A DNA stretch of 64,000 bases, from contig MEHQ01002588.1 in the NCBI GenBank assembly GCA_008828725.1, positions 1-64,000 on the forward strand, written 5' to 3'. Source of the DNA: Saccharina japonica. Its lineage: Eukaryota > Sar > Phaeophyceae > Laminariales > Laminariaceae. Shown here in pieces: positions 1 through 11,635 of the stretch (position 1 is its first letter; the number at the start of each line of letters is the position of its first letter). A program made the translations under genes and the position numbers. The notes beneath the pieces were generated by a model. The model was not told the DNA's origin. It searched no databases and worked only from the letters and a program-made list of their open reading frames with translations.

Positions 1-303
1 CGTCCGCGAGGCAGTTACATAGTAAAACCCATTGCTGTCTCCGGAAGTGGCCACACCAGAAATTAAATTAACTCATTGAAGCTGTCGTCCATATGCAAGT
101 CCGCCTCAGAGGCGGTTCTTAGCAGGATGCAGCTCACCCTCCATGCGACTCGCCCAATACCTCACGGCGTTTCGCGCTTGGTGCAAGCAATGTCTGCCTG
201 GTTGGTGAAAACCCAACGCGCTCCGTCCCGGCATTGTAGGGATGCGAGGGTCTATGGTCATATGACTACGGCCGTGCACAACATGAGTACACCCCCCCCC
301 CCC
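1..303 (+). repeat. SINE-like repeat, copy A (3' part), with poly-C tail
   Basis: This is the 3' portion of a ~500 bp repeat whose 5' part lies outside the window. It ends with the family tail ATGAGTACA followed by twelve C (292-303). The same sequence recurs at 304-728, 729-852, 866-1382, 24819-25310 and 61944-62457. A short open frame (76-363) runs through it but is just repeat sequence; it has no coding features. Confidence 0.85.
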
Positions 304-728
304 GTTGGGTTGGCGTCGGTTGGCAACGACGCTGTAAAACACGCCACTCGCTGCGTGAGCTAGACAACCAGGGTGCCGTTTTTTTTTTTTTTTTTTTTTG
401 GCGGTCACCAAAGCTGGCGGTCGAGTAGATCATTTGTGCGGGGTGGAGAACCTTTGCTCCGCACAAGGGGAATGGTCGTATCACGTAGTGTTAATATGGT
501 AAGGCATCCGCGAGGCAGTTACATAGTAAAACCCATTGCTGTCTCCGGAAGTGGCCACACCAGAAATTAAATTAACTCATTGAAGCTGTCGTCCATATGC
601 AAGTCCGCCTCAGAGGCGGTTCTTAGCAGGATGCAGCTCACCCTCCATGCGACTCGCCCAATACCTCACGGCGCTTCGCGCTTGGTGCAAGCAATGTCTG
701 CCTGGTTGGTGAAAACCCAACGTGCTCC
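304..728 (+). repeat. SINE-like repeat, copy B, 3'-truncated
   Basis: Starts directly at the C-run that ends copy A with the family's internal start GTTGGGTTGG; the AT hairpin that normally precedes it is absent. It continues through the T-run (about 380-399) and breaks off at about 728, where it meets copy C in inverted orientation. The head-to-tail join of copies A and B at a C-run fits insertion of one copy into the poly-C tail of another. Confidence 0.85.
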
Positions 729-852
729 CCTTACCATATTAACACTACGTGATACGACCATTCCCCTTGTGCGGAACAAAGGTTCTCCACCCCGCACAAA
801 TGATCTACTCGACCGCCAGCTTTGGTGACCGCCAAAAAAAAAAAAAAAAAAG
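729..852 (-). repeat. SINE-like repeat, copy C, truncated at both ends
   Basis: Minus-strand fragment covering the middle of the family, from the T-run to the GGTAAGG segment. On the minus strand it follows the poly-C tail of copy D (G-run 855-865). It is the inverted complement of 395-497 in copy B, so the two could pair as a ~100 bp stem. The B/C join at about 728 looks like an inversion or deletion breakpoint, not a family end. Confidence 0.8.
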
Positions 853-865
853 AAGGGGGGGGGGG

Positions 866-1382
866 TGTACTCATGTTGTGCACGGCCGTAGTCATATGAC
901 CATAGACCCTCGCATCCCTACAATGCCGGGACGGAGCGCGTTGGGTTTTCACCAACCAGGCAGACATTGCTTGCACCAAGCGCGAAACGCCGTGAGGTAT
1001 TGGGCGAGTCGCATGGAGGGTGAGCTGCATCCTGCTAAGAACCGCCTCTGAGGCGGACTTGCATATGGACGACAGCTTCAATGAGTTAATTTAATTTCTG
1101 GTGTGGCCACTTCCGGAGACAGCAATGGGTTTTACTATGTAACTGCCTCGCGGACGCCTTACCATATTAACACTACGTGGTACGACCATTCCCCTTGTGC
1201 GGAGCAAAGGTTCTCCACCCCGCACAAATGATCTACTCGACCGCCAGCTTTGGTGACCGCCAAAAAAAAATAAAAAAAAAAACGGCACCCTGGTTGTCTA
1301 GCTCACGCAGCGAGTGGCGTGTTTTACAGCGTCGTTGCCAACCGACGCCAACCCAACCTATAAATATATCATATATTTATAG
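866..1382 (-). repeat. SINE-like repeat, copy D, full length
   Basis: Complete minus-strand copy. Its 5' end (1358-1382) is an AT-rich hairpin with arms CTATAAATAT and ATATTTATAG; its 3' end is ATGAGTACA plus poly-C (855-865 read on the minus strand). The 5' flank is a short C-run on the minus strand (GGAGGGGG at 1382-1389). The body contains an A/T homopolymer near 1262-1281 and a GCCTCAGAGGC hairpin. I see no convincing tRNA- or 5S-like head. Confidence 0.85.
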
Positions 1383-4182
1383 GAGGGGGTAAACTTGAAG
1401 TAACACCCTTTGGGCTGAGGTTGAAGCCAGCATGACGCGGTACACAGTGGTTGCAACGAAGAAGAAACATATTGTTCTTGATCACCCCGTCATGAAGCCC
1501 TTGACTCTCAACCTTGCTCTTATTTGGTCGTAGCTCATAACCGAGGCCTCAAAGGCACGATTATCGCAGTTCATACACTATCAACTCAACACCAGTCCCA
1601 TAAAATATCAGACGAATGGATGCTACTCCGCGCGTTGAAGGTGTACCGATACACTGCAATATAATGACTCCAACAGCATGCAATAGTGAATACAATGTTT
1701 ACGAAACAACGGGACTGACCGGTCCATTGGGGCAGACTTGCGTCGCCTCCGTCTGCACGCCTGCTCCGAACTGCATGCCCGCACCGAACGCGGCGACCAG
1801 CAGGTCTTCTTCCCTTCGTTTATACTTAATGAGCCGTGCATATGTACGAGCAGTCTCCTTAAAGTCAAGTGAAAGTCAGAGACGTTTCCTATAATCTGTA
1901 AAAAAAAGCGGGGAAACATGCAAACGGTCTGTTAACTTAAAGGCCTGTGTGAGGGAGCGACCACATATATGGCAGCGGTAATTCACGCCAAGTCGCTCGA
2001 TTATCAGAAGTAATTCGCACATAGAGTTGTTCGGGGCATCCATTATTATAGGTTTCGCGGTCTGCATGCCCAGCCACCGACAGCCTGCGTGGTTGCACAG
2101 GAATCGAACAGATAAACGGTAAATCACCGTGCGAAAACACAAAAAGCATTAACACCTCGGACATATTATCGATTCCCACTTGCTGATCTACTGTAGATAT
2201 TTCAGGACAGATAGATTCCTGGCCTGTTTGATCTACAGTAGTTGCTGTTGACGGTGGGAGTCGAATCATCCTCATCATCTAGGACGGATTTCCTGCGTTG
2301 GATCTGTACTACACAGATCCTGCACAACACATCACAACGGCAAAGTAGGATCTAGATGATCTACGGTGTGGTGGATGTCGACGGGTAGAAAGGAAGGTTT
2401 AATGTGAAGAACACACACACGGTAGATCGTGATATGTCCGACGTGTGAAAAGGTTACCTAGTAATAGGTAGTACATAGGTTCTAGATTCATGCAGAAAAT
2501 GGGCTGTAAAACGACCGAGAATAAAATCGAAACAGAGCATGTTTGGCTCTCTGCTTCGACAAGATTGTGATGTTTGTTCGCCCGGAAAAACGAGAAACAC
2601 GAACGTGCACACATGCGCATGATATCCTACTACAGTACGAAACCATTATTTCAGTGGTAGCCACAGGCCGAAGGATACGGCGAATCCACTCACGCCAACA
2701 GCAGGAATAAATGTACGAAGCACGCAAATTCCGCTGACTCACTCGGCACCATTACCATACCAAAACTACGCACCCCGTGACTGCTTGACCCTTCCAGCAC
2801 TGCATCAACGTTTTTTGTGGATAAACTACTTGGAATTGGTGTGGGATAACTGTTGCAGCAGTATGTACAAGGGTTACGCGAGAGTGCTTCCAGAAGTTCA
2901 CACTGGCCGCGGTCGCACCACCAGCGAGGCTGGTCCTATGTTCGCGTCTTTCAAACCACCCAGAGGTGACGCCACATTCCCGACCCGCGGGTATTCAGCA
3001 TCCGCATCATTCTCGACATTACATTCCGCATTCCCCCGGGGGTAGCCGAGACTTGGGGGCAGCTAAATATTCGCCCGTGCGCCTGCAGTAGTGGTGCGGT
3101 GCGCACAATGGAATGTCGGAGGGATTGTTCTCCCTCTGAGCGTTACGAGCTCCCATGCAAGCAGCAACGTTTCACGCTAGCGGCTGGCATGCACGGGGAA
3201 AGGGATAACCTGTGCATTTGTGTCATACAGAGCCAACTGCTGTCATGGCTGGAGAACGAACACGGGCTATCACCTGCAAGCACCTCAAGAACGTGCACCC
3301 AAATAGAACAGTTCGGCCTTCTACGGGCGCTTTATGACTCTGTGCAGACGTGATCGCGCTCGGTTATGTGGCCGCTACAGCCCTGCGCCATCAAGGCGTG
3401 AGTGCATACGCGCTCAAACTTCGGTGCAACTATGACCGCACAAACTTCAGGCGCACAACATAAAAGCAGACGCGAGACGTCGAACTGGTTCCACAACTCG
3501 GCTGTACAAATTTGTCGGAGCACGGGGATCACCTCCCGCGTCTTCACCAAAACGCAACCACTTCCAGATGCCCGAGCGCACACATTTCCCTCTTAAGCCT
3601 GCCTGCTCACGCGCTCATTTTTCTGCGACCCAAAGCTAAGGACGCACGCTTTGAAGGCGGCTGCGGTGGTTTTAACCATAACTGTCTGCACGGATAATGC
3701 TATTACAACAGTCTACACAGATCGGCCGCGAGTGTTGCCCTTGAATCTCAGGGCCGACCAGCGTGCGTCGTCGTGAGCTTGCGACCTATCAAGTCATGCA
3801 ATGGATACTTGTACAGACGCAACGCACAGACGCGAAAGCGTAGGTGCTCCGCTTCACGCACTAGGTACAACATAAAAAAAGGGACCAACACTTGAAGGCT
3901 TACAAAACACGGAGCCATAAAAGTTAACACAAGCGCAATCGAATTGTTTTTTTGTGCGCTAGGGGCTTTCGCTTCAGCCAGGTGTGTGGATAGCAAGCTT
4001 GCAAAACGGCGACGAGATAGCCAAAGCGAGGGGGTACCACTAAAACCCACCATATATTTTCGTCGCCCACGCCACCGCCACCGTCTCGAAGGCCAAGAAC
4101 AAACTCGGCTCACGTTCCACAAGCAATATCGAGCCTTCTGCAGTACTTTCCGTCCAAGCGCAAGAGCCCGCCCCGCACCGCC
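1383..4182. other. Intergenic, no convincing gene
   Basis: I found no coding exon here that I would defend. It holds palindromic TCTACTGTAGA-type motifs near 2180-2240, one copy (2371-2415) of a dispersed repeat also at 17863-17911, and one copy (about 2788-2850) of the CTTGAAATTAGTGTGGGAT dispersed repeat. Open frames here are short and lack splice-bounded conserved segments. Confidence 0.5.
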
Positions 4183-4452
4183 TCACCCGACCGGGGATTT
4201 CTCGGCTATTCTTGCTGGCTCCACCATTTCATCGCGGTCGGCGCCTCCGACCACACAGAGCTGGCGCATCCAGCCTGGCAATTCGCAGCCTGTGGAGGTG
4301 ACGCCCTCAATCGGTACGGCGCTTGGGCGCCTCATGCGTTTGAGTTCTTCAGCGGTTGGCTCTTGATGCGACGCAGCGGCCCGTCTGCGTTTCGTCCAGC
4401 CGTGCTTCGCATGCTCGACGGACTGGTAATTTGTTGCCGTGTGTAAGCGCAC
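4183..4452 (-). CDS. Possible terminal exon, unknown product
   Basis: The minus-strand frame ends at 4183 and contains an acidic/basic stretch with EPTAEELKRMRRPSAVP, which looks like protein-coding composition. It could be the last exon of the gene whose P-loop exon sits at 5841-6161, because kinase-like proteins of that shape continue beyond the P-loop exon. No linking exon was established and the acceptor site is not fixed; treat it as a candidate only. Confidence 0.22.
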   Translation of the reverse strand: MRLHTATNYQSVEHAKHGWTKRRRAAASHQEPTAEELKRMRRPSAVPIEGVTSTGCELPGWMRQLCVVGGADRDEMVEPARIAEKSPVG

Positions 4453-5840
4453 CCAGTCTTGAATTCAACATGCCTTCCTTCGGGGTTTGAGCAAGCGGCC
4501 GAAGGGTCTGCTTGGCGGTTTGGAAGGGTCATCACGAACCCTGCCCCTCACGCTTAGGCTCGTCAATCCTTCGAATGAAAACAAAAACGCCGCTCCGACC
4601 GAATGGTTCGGCGTACCATCACAGAGGTTGGAGTTTTCAGTAAATTTAGAGTGCTAAGTATATAGCCGGCCGGCATAGTGCACGGTGGTCTGAAGCAAGC
4701 ATCAGAAGGGATAACGACGTCGATTCTTCACGACTTGGGGGGTGTGCAGGCAGTGTCGTGAGTTCGAGGAGAAGGGAGAGCCTTCGAGTTCCATTGTAAG
4801 GTATTTTAATAGCATTCTGGCGTCAGATACGCGGCAATGGGGTGGGTGGGGAAACAGGACATCCCCAGTTACTCGGAGCGCATGATATCGCACGACGAAA
4901 CCCAGCTATCTGCGTAGGACGTCTTGCGCGTTTTAGAGGTGAGCTTGTTCGAAGCTTGCGGACGGAAGCTCTCCCACCAGAGAAGAGACAGATTTCGGGC
5001 CATGCTACTCGTAGCTCCTCGCACAACATTTTCGGCGGAAGCTGATATGCACATACACGTATTGTCGCTTCGGGACGTTTCCTAGCGGTATTGTTTTAGT
5101 GCTCATGTTCTATAGCATTCAAGGGCCTTTCTACATATGATCGCCCACTCTTAACCTCTTTAGAGCCGCACCCGCCTTTTTTCGGATGAATTACTTGAAA
5201 TTAGTGTGGGATAGTTATTTTGTGGCAGAAGGGTTAGGAGCTACTACAGAATCGGCTTCCTCGCTCTCGCACCCGTACGACCCTGTCATATCACGCAGGG
5301 GATGACAACAGCGGGCGCACAATGGCTCCCCGCGCGTGCCTTAAGTTGGCAGGAGATGATTGCGCCCGGGTCGGCGCAGCGACTGCTATAATAGTCTGCC
5401 CGTTCATGGAAAAATCACTGCGACAGAGCAAGTTCGAAAAAACAAGAGTTCGAAGACATTGAGACTGGTGGCCCATGTGACAAACGTGCCCAGTCTCCCG
5501 TGACACGTGTACTGGCAACTTTCTCGAGCCCGCGGTAACTTCGAAGCGAGTGTGCTGTTGCGCCCTGTCACCCCATCACCGTGCCCAGTGCTAAAAGCCG
5601 GTCCATGGGTTGTCTTTGACTTGAGCAAACACAACTCCCCGGCTCAAGGTTGAGTTTATTTACAGCTTCGGATGCTGCTTTTTCTTCGCCTTTAAAGACG
5701 GTATGCCCCGCTCGCCCATCACCTATAACCAGTTTTGTATGGCTGCGTCTGCATTCTAGACTACTCTTCATGCTTCAATAACGTTGTGTGCACACAGCAT
5801 ATGTGACTGCTGCAGCAGTACTACAGCTTCGGATGGAGTC

Positions 5841-6161
5841 TCACTGACCAAAAATCGCCCACCTCGCGCCAATTCCGAACATCTGCGCGATAGACGCGAT
5901 CACTCGCCGGTACTTTCCATCGAGCCTGAAAAACGCCTCCAGCACCAGATCGCTCGAGCTGTCCTCTTCCAGCAGCCTACGCACTCTCTCCGCGAAGCTC
6001 CCGAGCGCCGTCCGCCAGTGGAGGTCCGGCGTTCCTTCCATGACGGAATCCTCGTAAACGTCGGCAATGTCCAGCGTGCGAAGCCCACTGAGGACTTCGC
6101 AAGTGGCGCGGAAGTGGGTTTTGCCCGTGCCCGAGACTCCGCCGATAGCGTAACTTGTCAT
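5841..6161 (-). CDS. P-loop kinase-like protein, N-terminal exon
   Basis: Starting at ATG 6161 the frame reads MTSYAIGGVSGTGKTHFR, a clear Walker A motif (GxxGxGKT) at residues 7-14. A segment with SDLVLEAFFRLDGKYRRVI follows at about residues 68-86. Arrangement and spacing recall AAA_33/zeta-type P-loop kinases, which phosphorylate small molecules or nucleic-acid ends, but no substrate can be assigned. The frame stops at 5841, giving 106 aa, short for the family. A plausible donor (AG|GTGGGC, about 5865) lies just before the stop, so this is probably the first exon of a longer gene. The start was chosen because the P-loop follows directly, as is usual for these kinases. Confidence 0.5.
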   Translation of the reverse strand: MTSYAIGGVSGTGKTHFRATCEVLSGLRTLDIADVYEDSVMEGTPDLHWRTALGSFAERVRRLLEEDSSSDLVLEAFFRLDGKYRRVIASIAQMFGIGARWAIFGQ

Positions 6162-7548
6162 GGCTCCTGCCGAACGCGGGCCAGGGCACATATGCAGCAC
6201 AGCGCAAGCAAGTCATGGGCCACCTCATATATGTTTATACTCGTGGGAAAGCTGTAGTACAAACTGTCAATGAAATGTTCTTTAGAATTTGTAGGGTTTG
6301 CAGGGTTAGGGTTCGTACATACAAAAACACAATAAAACAAAATGGAGTGTTGTATCAGACGCCGCCCACCTGTGCAGGGCCACCACCGTACGGTCGTTGG
6401 CGTATTTTTGATGCCCGGGATTTTTTAGCAAGCTGGGCGTTTCGTGGTACAAATTTCGTCTCGGGACGCACACAGCAGACACCCCGCTGTGATACGCGGT
6501 GGTGGTCCAGAGCCAGTATTCAATTCCACTGCACAAAAAACAAGCAATACATTACACGCAGAACTGCTGCGATATAAAACTCGCGTGGTTGTTCCAGAGT
6601 GCGGTCGGTGGTCTTGTCGCGGTGATAAATAACGTGTCCAAAATACTTTTAACTGTGGGCGCGTACAAAAGAGTCGAGGGGGGCTTGAGGGCTTTTTGAG
6701 CGGCAGGACCTCTACATTCCAGAACAAAGCGCTAGCGTGATAACCGCAGCATATGAAGCTCTTCAGTGTAGCTCTATCGGTGCGGCTGGCCAAGGACGTA
6801 CATACCGTAACCCAACACGATCCCAAAGTCGTGTTGGTGTATAGTTAGATACCTGGTGTCGAAAACCTGACACCCCTTATTCGCTGGGCGCTCACGTGCG
6901 TAATAGTGTTGGATATCGAGAATGAGAAGAAAAGAGCTCGACACAATATCAATAAACAAAAAAAAATCGATACGATCTCGATTATTTTATACCGGTAATA
7001 CTAGGTTGTAGCTTTCCTTCACTATCTCCATAAAAAACACGGGGATGCCAGGGGATGGAAGACAAAACACGTTCGATACCATGTACCGAAAACTCGGTAT
7101 TTCGATATATCGAAACCTTCTACACGATATCCAACGCTAGTCTGATACCGCATGTATCAGAAACGAACTATACGCACAGACGGAGTAAGTCTGTGCGTGC
7201 GGGGAATGTCACGCCGGCTGTATACATTGCGGGCAATTCAATTTCAACAACCAATTTAGACTCCAAGATGCTGCTATTATGTGTGTCGACTGCCGTGAAG
7301 CTCCATCCAAGCATGCTACGAGCAACTCGGAACACAAACATCTCGAGAACATTGGTGAAATTTCAGCTTTGCATGTTCATTTGCTTCTTGTTTCGATCTC
7401 CTGCCTGCTGCTGATATCTGTATCACACGGTTCTCCAAGTTTTCTGCTCTGTAGCAGCCACGGTACCACAGCAGGCGCAATTCAAGGCCTTCCCTGTCGG
7501 GCGACAGGCGCTAACGGTGCATGCCCGCGTGTACGTGCGTGTGTGCGC
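6162..7548. other. Intergenic, no convincing gene
   Basis: No defensible coding exon was seen. Short telomere-like strings (GGGTTTGCAGGGTTAGGG) occur at about 6293-6311. The segment 6950-7150 is AT-richer, with several CGATAT-type repeats. Confidence 0.45.
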
Positions 7549-7987
7549 GTGTTCCATCTAAAGGAACCCACACGTTTCTTCTGAATTTCAAAAGCACCCG
7601 CGACGATCACAGCCCAACAACACCAGCGGTACAACAGCAACGAACCTGGCATAGACTCATATACACACGACTAAAAACACCAGTGTTCCCCCTTTTCAAA
7701 TTGCGACACCCCCCGGGATAATACAAACAAAAAACGAATTGTCAGTTGTGGGCTCTAACTCCCGATTGGCGTCGAAACTCAACGTTGCAGAGCTGCGTGA
7801 TGCATCGGTCGCGCAGCGTGTTCCATCTAAAGGAACCCACATGTTTCCTCTGAATTCCAAAAGCACCCGCGACGATCACAGCCCAACAACACGAGCGGTA
7901 CAACAGCAACGAACCTGGGATAGACTCATATACACACGACTAAAAACACCAGTGTTCCCCCCTTCAAATTGCGACACCCCCCGGGAT
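7549..7987 (+). repeat. Direct repeat pair, ~165 bp units
   Basis: Two near-identical units, 7549-7720 and 7818-7987, begin GTGTTCCATCTAAAGGAACC and end GCGACACCCCCCGGGAT, separated by about 100 bp of unrelated sequence. Differences are few (for example ACACGTTTCTTC against ACATGTTTCCTC). Each contains a C-rich end. No function can be assigned. Confidence 0.8.
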
Positions 7988-8274
7988 TCCAAGTAAAACA
8001 ACATCCCGAAAGGGGACCTTCTAAGTATACACCTGGTACTAATTGTGTATGATGCCATGGTCCTAGTCATGGGGACCAATGCTCGCGTACATACTCGTAC
8101 ATGCGAGTTCGTATTCGTACTCATGCTCGTACTCTGTCCAGGCATACACGAGAATACGCCCACGAACAAGGAAGAGCCCAGTAAGAACATACCTGGTACC
8201 CGGTAAGGCTCATTTTTTAGGGGGCGCTATGAAGACCGTGCTCAGCAGCGAGCGCTACCCTAAATCCTACCGGT

Positions 8275-8354
8275 ATGTAATAGTCTATGATCAAGGTTTT
8301 TCAAGGACCGTGTCACTATACGGTTCTAAGGCTTGCTCCTGTTACAAGTCGTAC
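8275..8354 (+). repeat. Dispersed repeat, uninterrupted copy
   Basis: GTAATAGTCTATGATCAAGG through GCTTGCTCCTGTTACAAGTC. The same sequence flanks the palindrome-rich element at 9701-10476 (left half 9679-9700, right half 10477-10540), so this copy acts as the empty site that defines that insertion. Confidence 0.75.
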
Positions 8355-8360
8355 GTATGC

Positions 8361-9640
8361 GTATATAATACATCGTAGGTGTTTCTTGTTGGCGGGGCCA
8401 TACTTCATACCTGGAAAAAAAAAATACATGCATACGTTTTGCTCGTCTGCCTCGCAGGCCCTCCTCGGTATTTCTGTGCATGTCTGAGCCACTCTCAGCC
8501 TAAAATTGCCGAAAGAGCAATTTCTTGCTCGGGACCCCTTCCTCAAGTTCTTCGTTTTCTCCCACGTTGACACCTCCTCCTGCAATTGATTGCAGGACTT
8601 TTCCAGCGTTTATTTGTTTTCTACACTTTTTTTTGCCGGCGAAAGCCTTTTTCCTTCTTCGCTTTTGTGTTCGTGCGTGTTCCCAGAGCACGGCAGCGCG
8701 GGCGAGCGCGGCGCCATCGCGGGTATGGGAGAGCCGCTGGCCAGTAGAGGGGGGTTCGGAAGGAGCGCGATCGCCTTTTTCGTGGCTAGGAGTGGCGTGC
8801 CCATCGAGACACGAGGAAAGCATGAAAGGGCTTTGTCTCGCTTACTGCTGCTGCGATCAATCCAGTATGTTCGAATTTATAAGGATCATTTCAGTGCGTA
8901 AACAAACGTTCAATCGGCGCTTATTTTTTTAACAAATATTATATACAGAGAGAGAGCTACGACGTCTGAACACCATCATGGTCGAGCGGGCGAACGAGGG
9001 CCACGGTAAACACCGGTTTCACGCGAGGCGGGCCACGGGGCTCACTGGGGCAGAGAGGGGGTAGAGCTCGACCCGGACCGAATCGAAGCCAGGGTGATCG
9101 CGAGAGGGCGGGGAACGTCGAGGCTGAAATAGCCGGACAGACGTCAGACGTTCCTACTTTTGGGGGGGGGCGGCGCAGTCACCACAGACCCGACGGCCCG
9201 ACCGGGTTTTTTATTCAAAATCAATTTTTCGTACGAGGTATTGACTTGATTTTCACTTTTTTCCAACAGTTTTTGTTCGTTTTCGTGTTTCGCTTTTGTG
9301 TTCAAGCACGAGTATGCATATACGTACGAGTACGTATTTTTTTCAGTTTTGCGGGTTACGTTTTTCGTATTTCACAAGTTGACAACCGTGCTGTGCTGTG
9401 CTTTCTCTTTCGTACATAAGAATACGAAGTACCACACACAGAATCACGAAAAAGGCACAAATCATACCCAGCAGGCAGCGCAGCGCCTTGCTGTGTGCCG
9501 TGGTACTGCTGTGCTTTCTTTCCCGAACATCGTACTGCTGTATAGCTTTGTTGTCGAGCATGGAACTCTTGGCATTTGCAAGCCGCCTGCTTCTTCCTTC
9601 ATTTCTGTGCCATTTGTGACTTTATTTCCTTGGTGAGCGA
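8361..9640. other. Intergenic, no convincing gene
   Basis: Overlapping open frames exist on both strands at 8500-8930 (GC-rich, arginine-rich translations), but none shows a recognisable domain or splice-bounded conserved block. The rest is T-rich spacer. Confidence 0.4.
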
Positions 9641-9668
9641 GCGTAGCGGGCGGAACCGCCCGCTACGC
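9641..9668. repeat. Perfect 13-bp hairpin
   Basis: Arms GCGTAGCGGGCGG and CCGCCCGCTACGC are separated by AA. It lies about 32 bp upstream of the palindrome-rich element and next to the dispersed repeat that element interrupts. It could be a cruciform or an intergenic transcript hairpin; no poly-T follows that would make it terminator-like. Confidence 0.7.
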
Positions 9669-9700
9669 GAAGCGCCTTGTAATAGTCTATGCTCAAGGTT

Positions 9701-10476
9701 GCACAGATGTTCCGAGCACCTTGGATTGAAGTAAAGAGTATTGGAGATACAATACTTCAGGGACTTCGCGTACTCGGAGTATTTCGGGGTTCGATACTCC
9801 GGGATACTGCTCGTACTCGGAGTATTTCGGGTATGAACACTCTCGATACTGCTTGTACTCGGAGTATTTCGGGGTTCGATACTGCGGTTACTCCTCGTAC
9901 TCCGAGTATTTGGGGCTTCAGTACTGCTCATACTCCAAGTACTCCGAGTACTCAGGCCGCCAGTTCTCTAATACTCTTAAGAACTCGGAGTACGACTTGT
10001 ACTCGACACTCGGAGTATACTCGGAGTGTGAAGTACGTTAAGAGCATCTTTGCATCATTTTAAAGAATCGGCCGTCATTCCTCCCAGGTTCTGGGAGCAT
10101 GTGACTGGCGTTTATAGCATTTCAAAATTCACATATGCTCCCATTACCTGGGAGTATAATTAGAGTATTTTAGAGAAAAAAAACTTCAGGTACTTTGTGT
10201 ACCAGTATTTCGGTGTTCAATGCTCTCGATACTCGTAGTACTCCGAGTAATTTAGATGGTTTCACTCCGAGTACTGCTTGTACTCGAGTATAAGTACTGC
10301 TCATACTCCCAGTACTCGGAGTATTTGGGCCTTCAGTACTGCTCATACTCCAAGTACTCCGAGTATTTAGGCCACCAGTACTCTAATACTCTCAGTACTC
10401 GGAGTACGAAAAATACAAAAAAATACTCGATACTCCGAGTATACTCGGAGTATCGAGTATACTCGGAGCATCTGTA
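9701..10476. mobile_element. Non-autonomous TIR element built of TACTCGGAGTA palindromes
   Basis: About 776 bp, packed with variants of the 11-bp palindrome TACTCGGAGTA. The ends are inverted copies (left GCACAGATGTTCCGAG; right, reverse-complemented, GTACAGATGCTCCGAG). It is flanked by a direct duplication of AAGGTT (CAAGGTT at 9694-9700 and 10477-10483). The flanks join into a repeat that exists uninterrupted at 8275-8354 with a single CAAGGTT. This is the structure of a transposed MITE-like DNA element with a 6-8 bp target duplication. No transposase is encoded. Confidence 0.75.
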
Positions 10477-10659
10477 CAAGGTTGTTCAAGAGCGGTGTAA
10501 CTATAAGGTTCTACGAAAGGCTTGCTCTTGTTACAAGTCGTACGCATTCTATGTACAGCAGTACGATAGTACGAGTTAGACGTTAGACCTGGCATGTATA
10601 CCCGGTTGTATATACCAGGTATCATACGAGTACTATACACCACTATTAATACTACTGCT

Positions 10660-10745
10660 GCTGTGCACGGAAATGTAGAGGATCGTTTGTATTTTCAGAC
10701 CAGATCAAAAGGATCCTTACATTTCCGGACAGAGTGGTACATTCA
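10660..10745. repeat. Small hairpin repeat, related to 60340-60560
   Basis: GGAAATGTAGAGGATC near 10669 is inverted by GGATCCTTACATTTCC near 10710, and it is followed by GGACAGAGTGGTAC. The motif (T)CCTTAC..TTC.GGACAGAGTGGTA recurs at about 60350-60385, inverted at 60455-60490 and again near 60507-60545. This looks like a small MITE-type family. Confidence 0.45.
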
Positions 10746-11635
10746 ATAAATGCAACCAGCACTCGTTTAGGTATTGCTCTTGAAGGCCACATCATATATA
10801 TATGCTTGGGGGGCAGCTAGGCAGCTACCTCGTACAACATACTGGTATAGCACAGGCAGTGATCTACCAACAGGAAGCGGTATGATAGCTAGCCTCACCG
10901 CATCAACTTGGCCAAAAGCAGCGGTCGCTCCATCAGCAGGCAGGCCTCCAGACAGACCGTCCGTACCAGCAGCTGATATTCCACCGCGTGACGAATCCCC
11001 CGGCTGAAGCGCTTCGATTACCCACCGCCATCGCCACCTCCTCTCGGCAAGCTGGGGTTGTTGTCATCCACTTCTCCTCACCCCACGCTCGACCATCGCT
11101 GCTGTTTGCGTATATACGTCGTATGCGGCGTCTACTTTCGTCTCTTCCCGTCCTTGTTGTATGTACGACTCTCTGGGGCAGGTCGCCAGGACGATGTGAT
11201 CCAGCAGGGTTTTTCGACCCCTTTGGCCTCCCACCAGGTATGGCAACGAGAGCGAGTCGGGCCCCGTGCGACATGAGTAACAGCAAGGCGACAGCCACTC
11301 TCTCAATCAGCACCGCTCCTGCAGTGAGGCAGTTGCTTTCTGTCGGTTCGTGCATATACATCAGGCCGGGGCAGGGCATCGGGCATCGCATCGAGCATGC
11401 CAGCTGCCGAATAATAATCGCGCCGCTTGCAAGATGCGCCGCGCGTACTGTGCTGCTGATTGGTCAATCGTTGTGGGCGATCGTAAGAGGTAGGTAAGGT
11501 GTAAGGTACTAAGAGGTGCGTAGACCGAGAATACGGCCCTCGTTCAAGGTTGCCCTGTGGGATGTGCCTATTTGGGGAGTGGCGCAAGAGCGAACTGAAA
11601 GCGTATCATATGAAGCAATAACGACCATGAAATAT
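10746..11635. other. Intergenic, no convincing gene
   Basis: Long overlapping open frames run on both strands at 10933-11497. The minus frame contains GGRPKGSKN, resembling an AT-hook core, but with no supporting domain or splice structure I do not call a gene. Confidence 0.4.

Noticed and set aside
76..1081. Family of similar ~80-115 aa proteins (starting MKLSSICKS) repeated around the window
   Set aside because: They are translations of the SINE-like repeat. They end in the poly-C tail (poly-Pro), appear on both strands and coincide with repeat ends.
9701..10476. CRISPR-like array
   Set aside because: Palindromic 11-mers at irregular spacing, no conserved repeat/spacer lengths, eukaryotic context; TIRs and a target duplication explain it better.
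10933..11497. Gene on either strand with an AT-hook-like GGRPKGSKN
   Set aside because: Two long overlapping frames on opposite strands, no domain context; the motif is too short to support a call.
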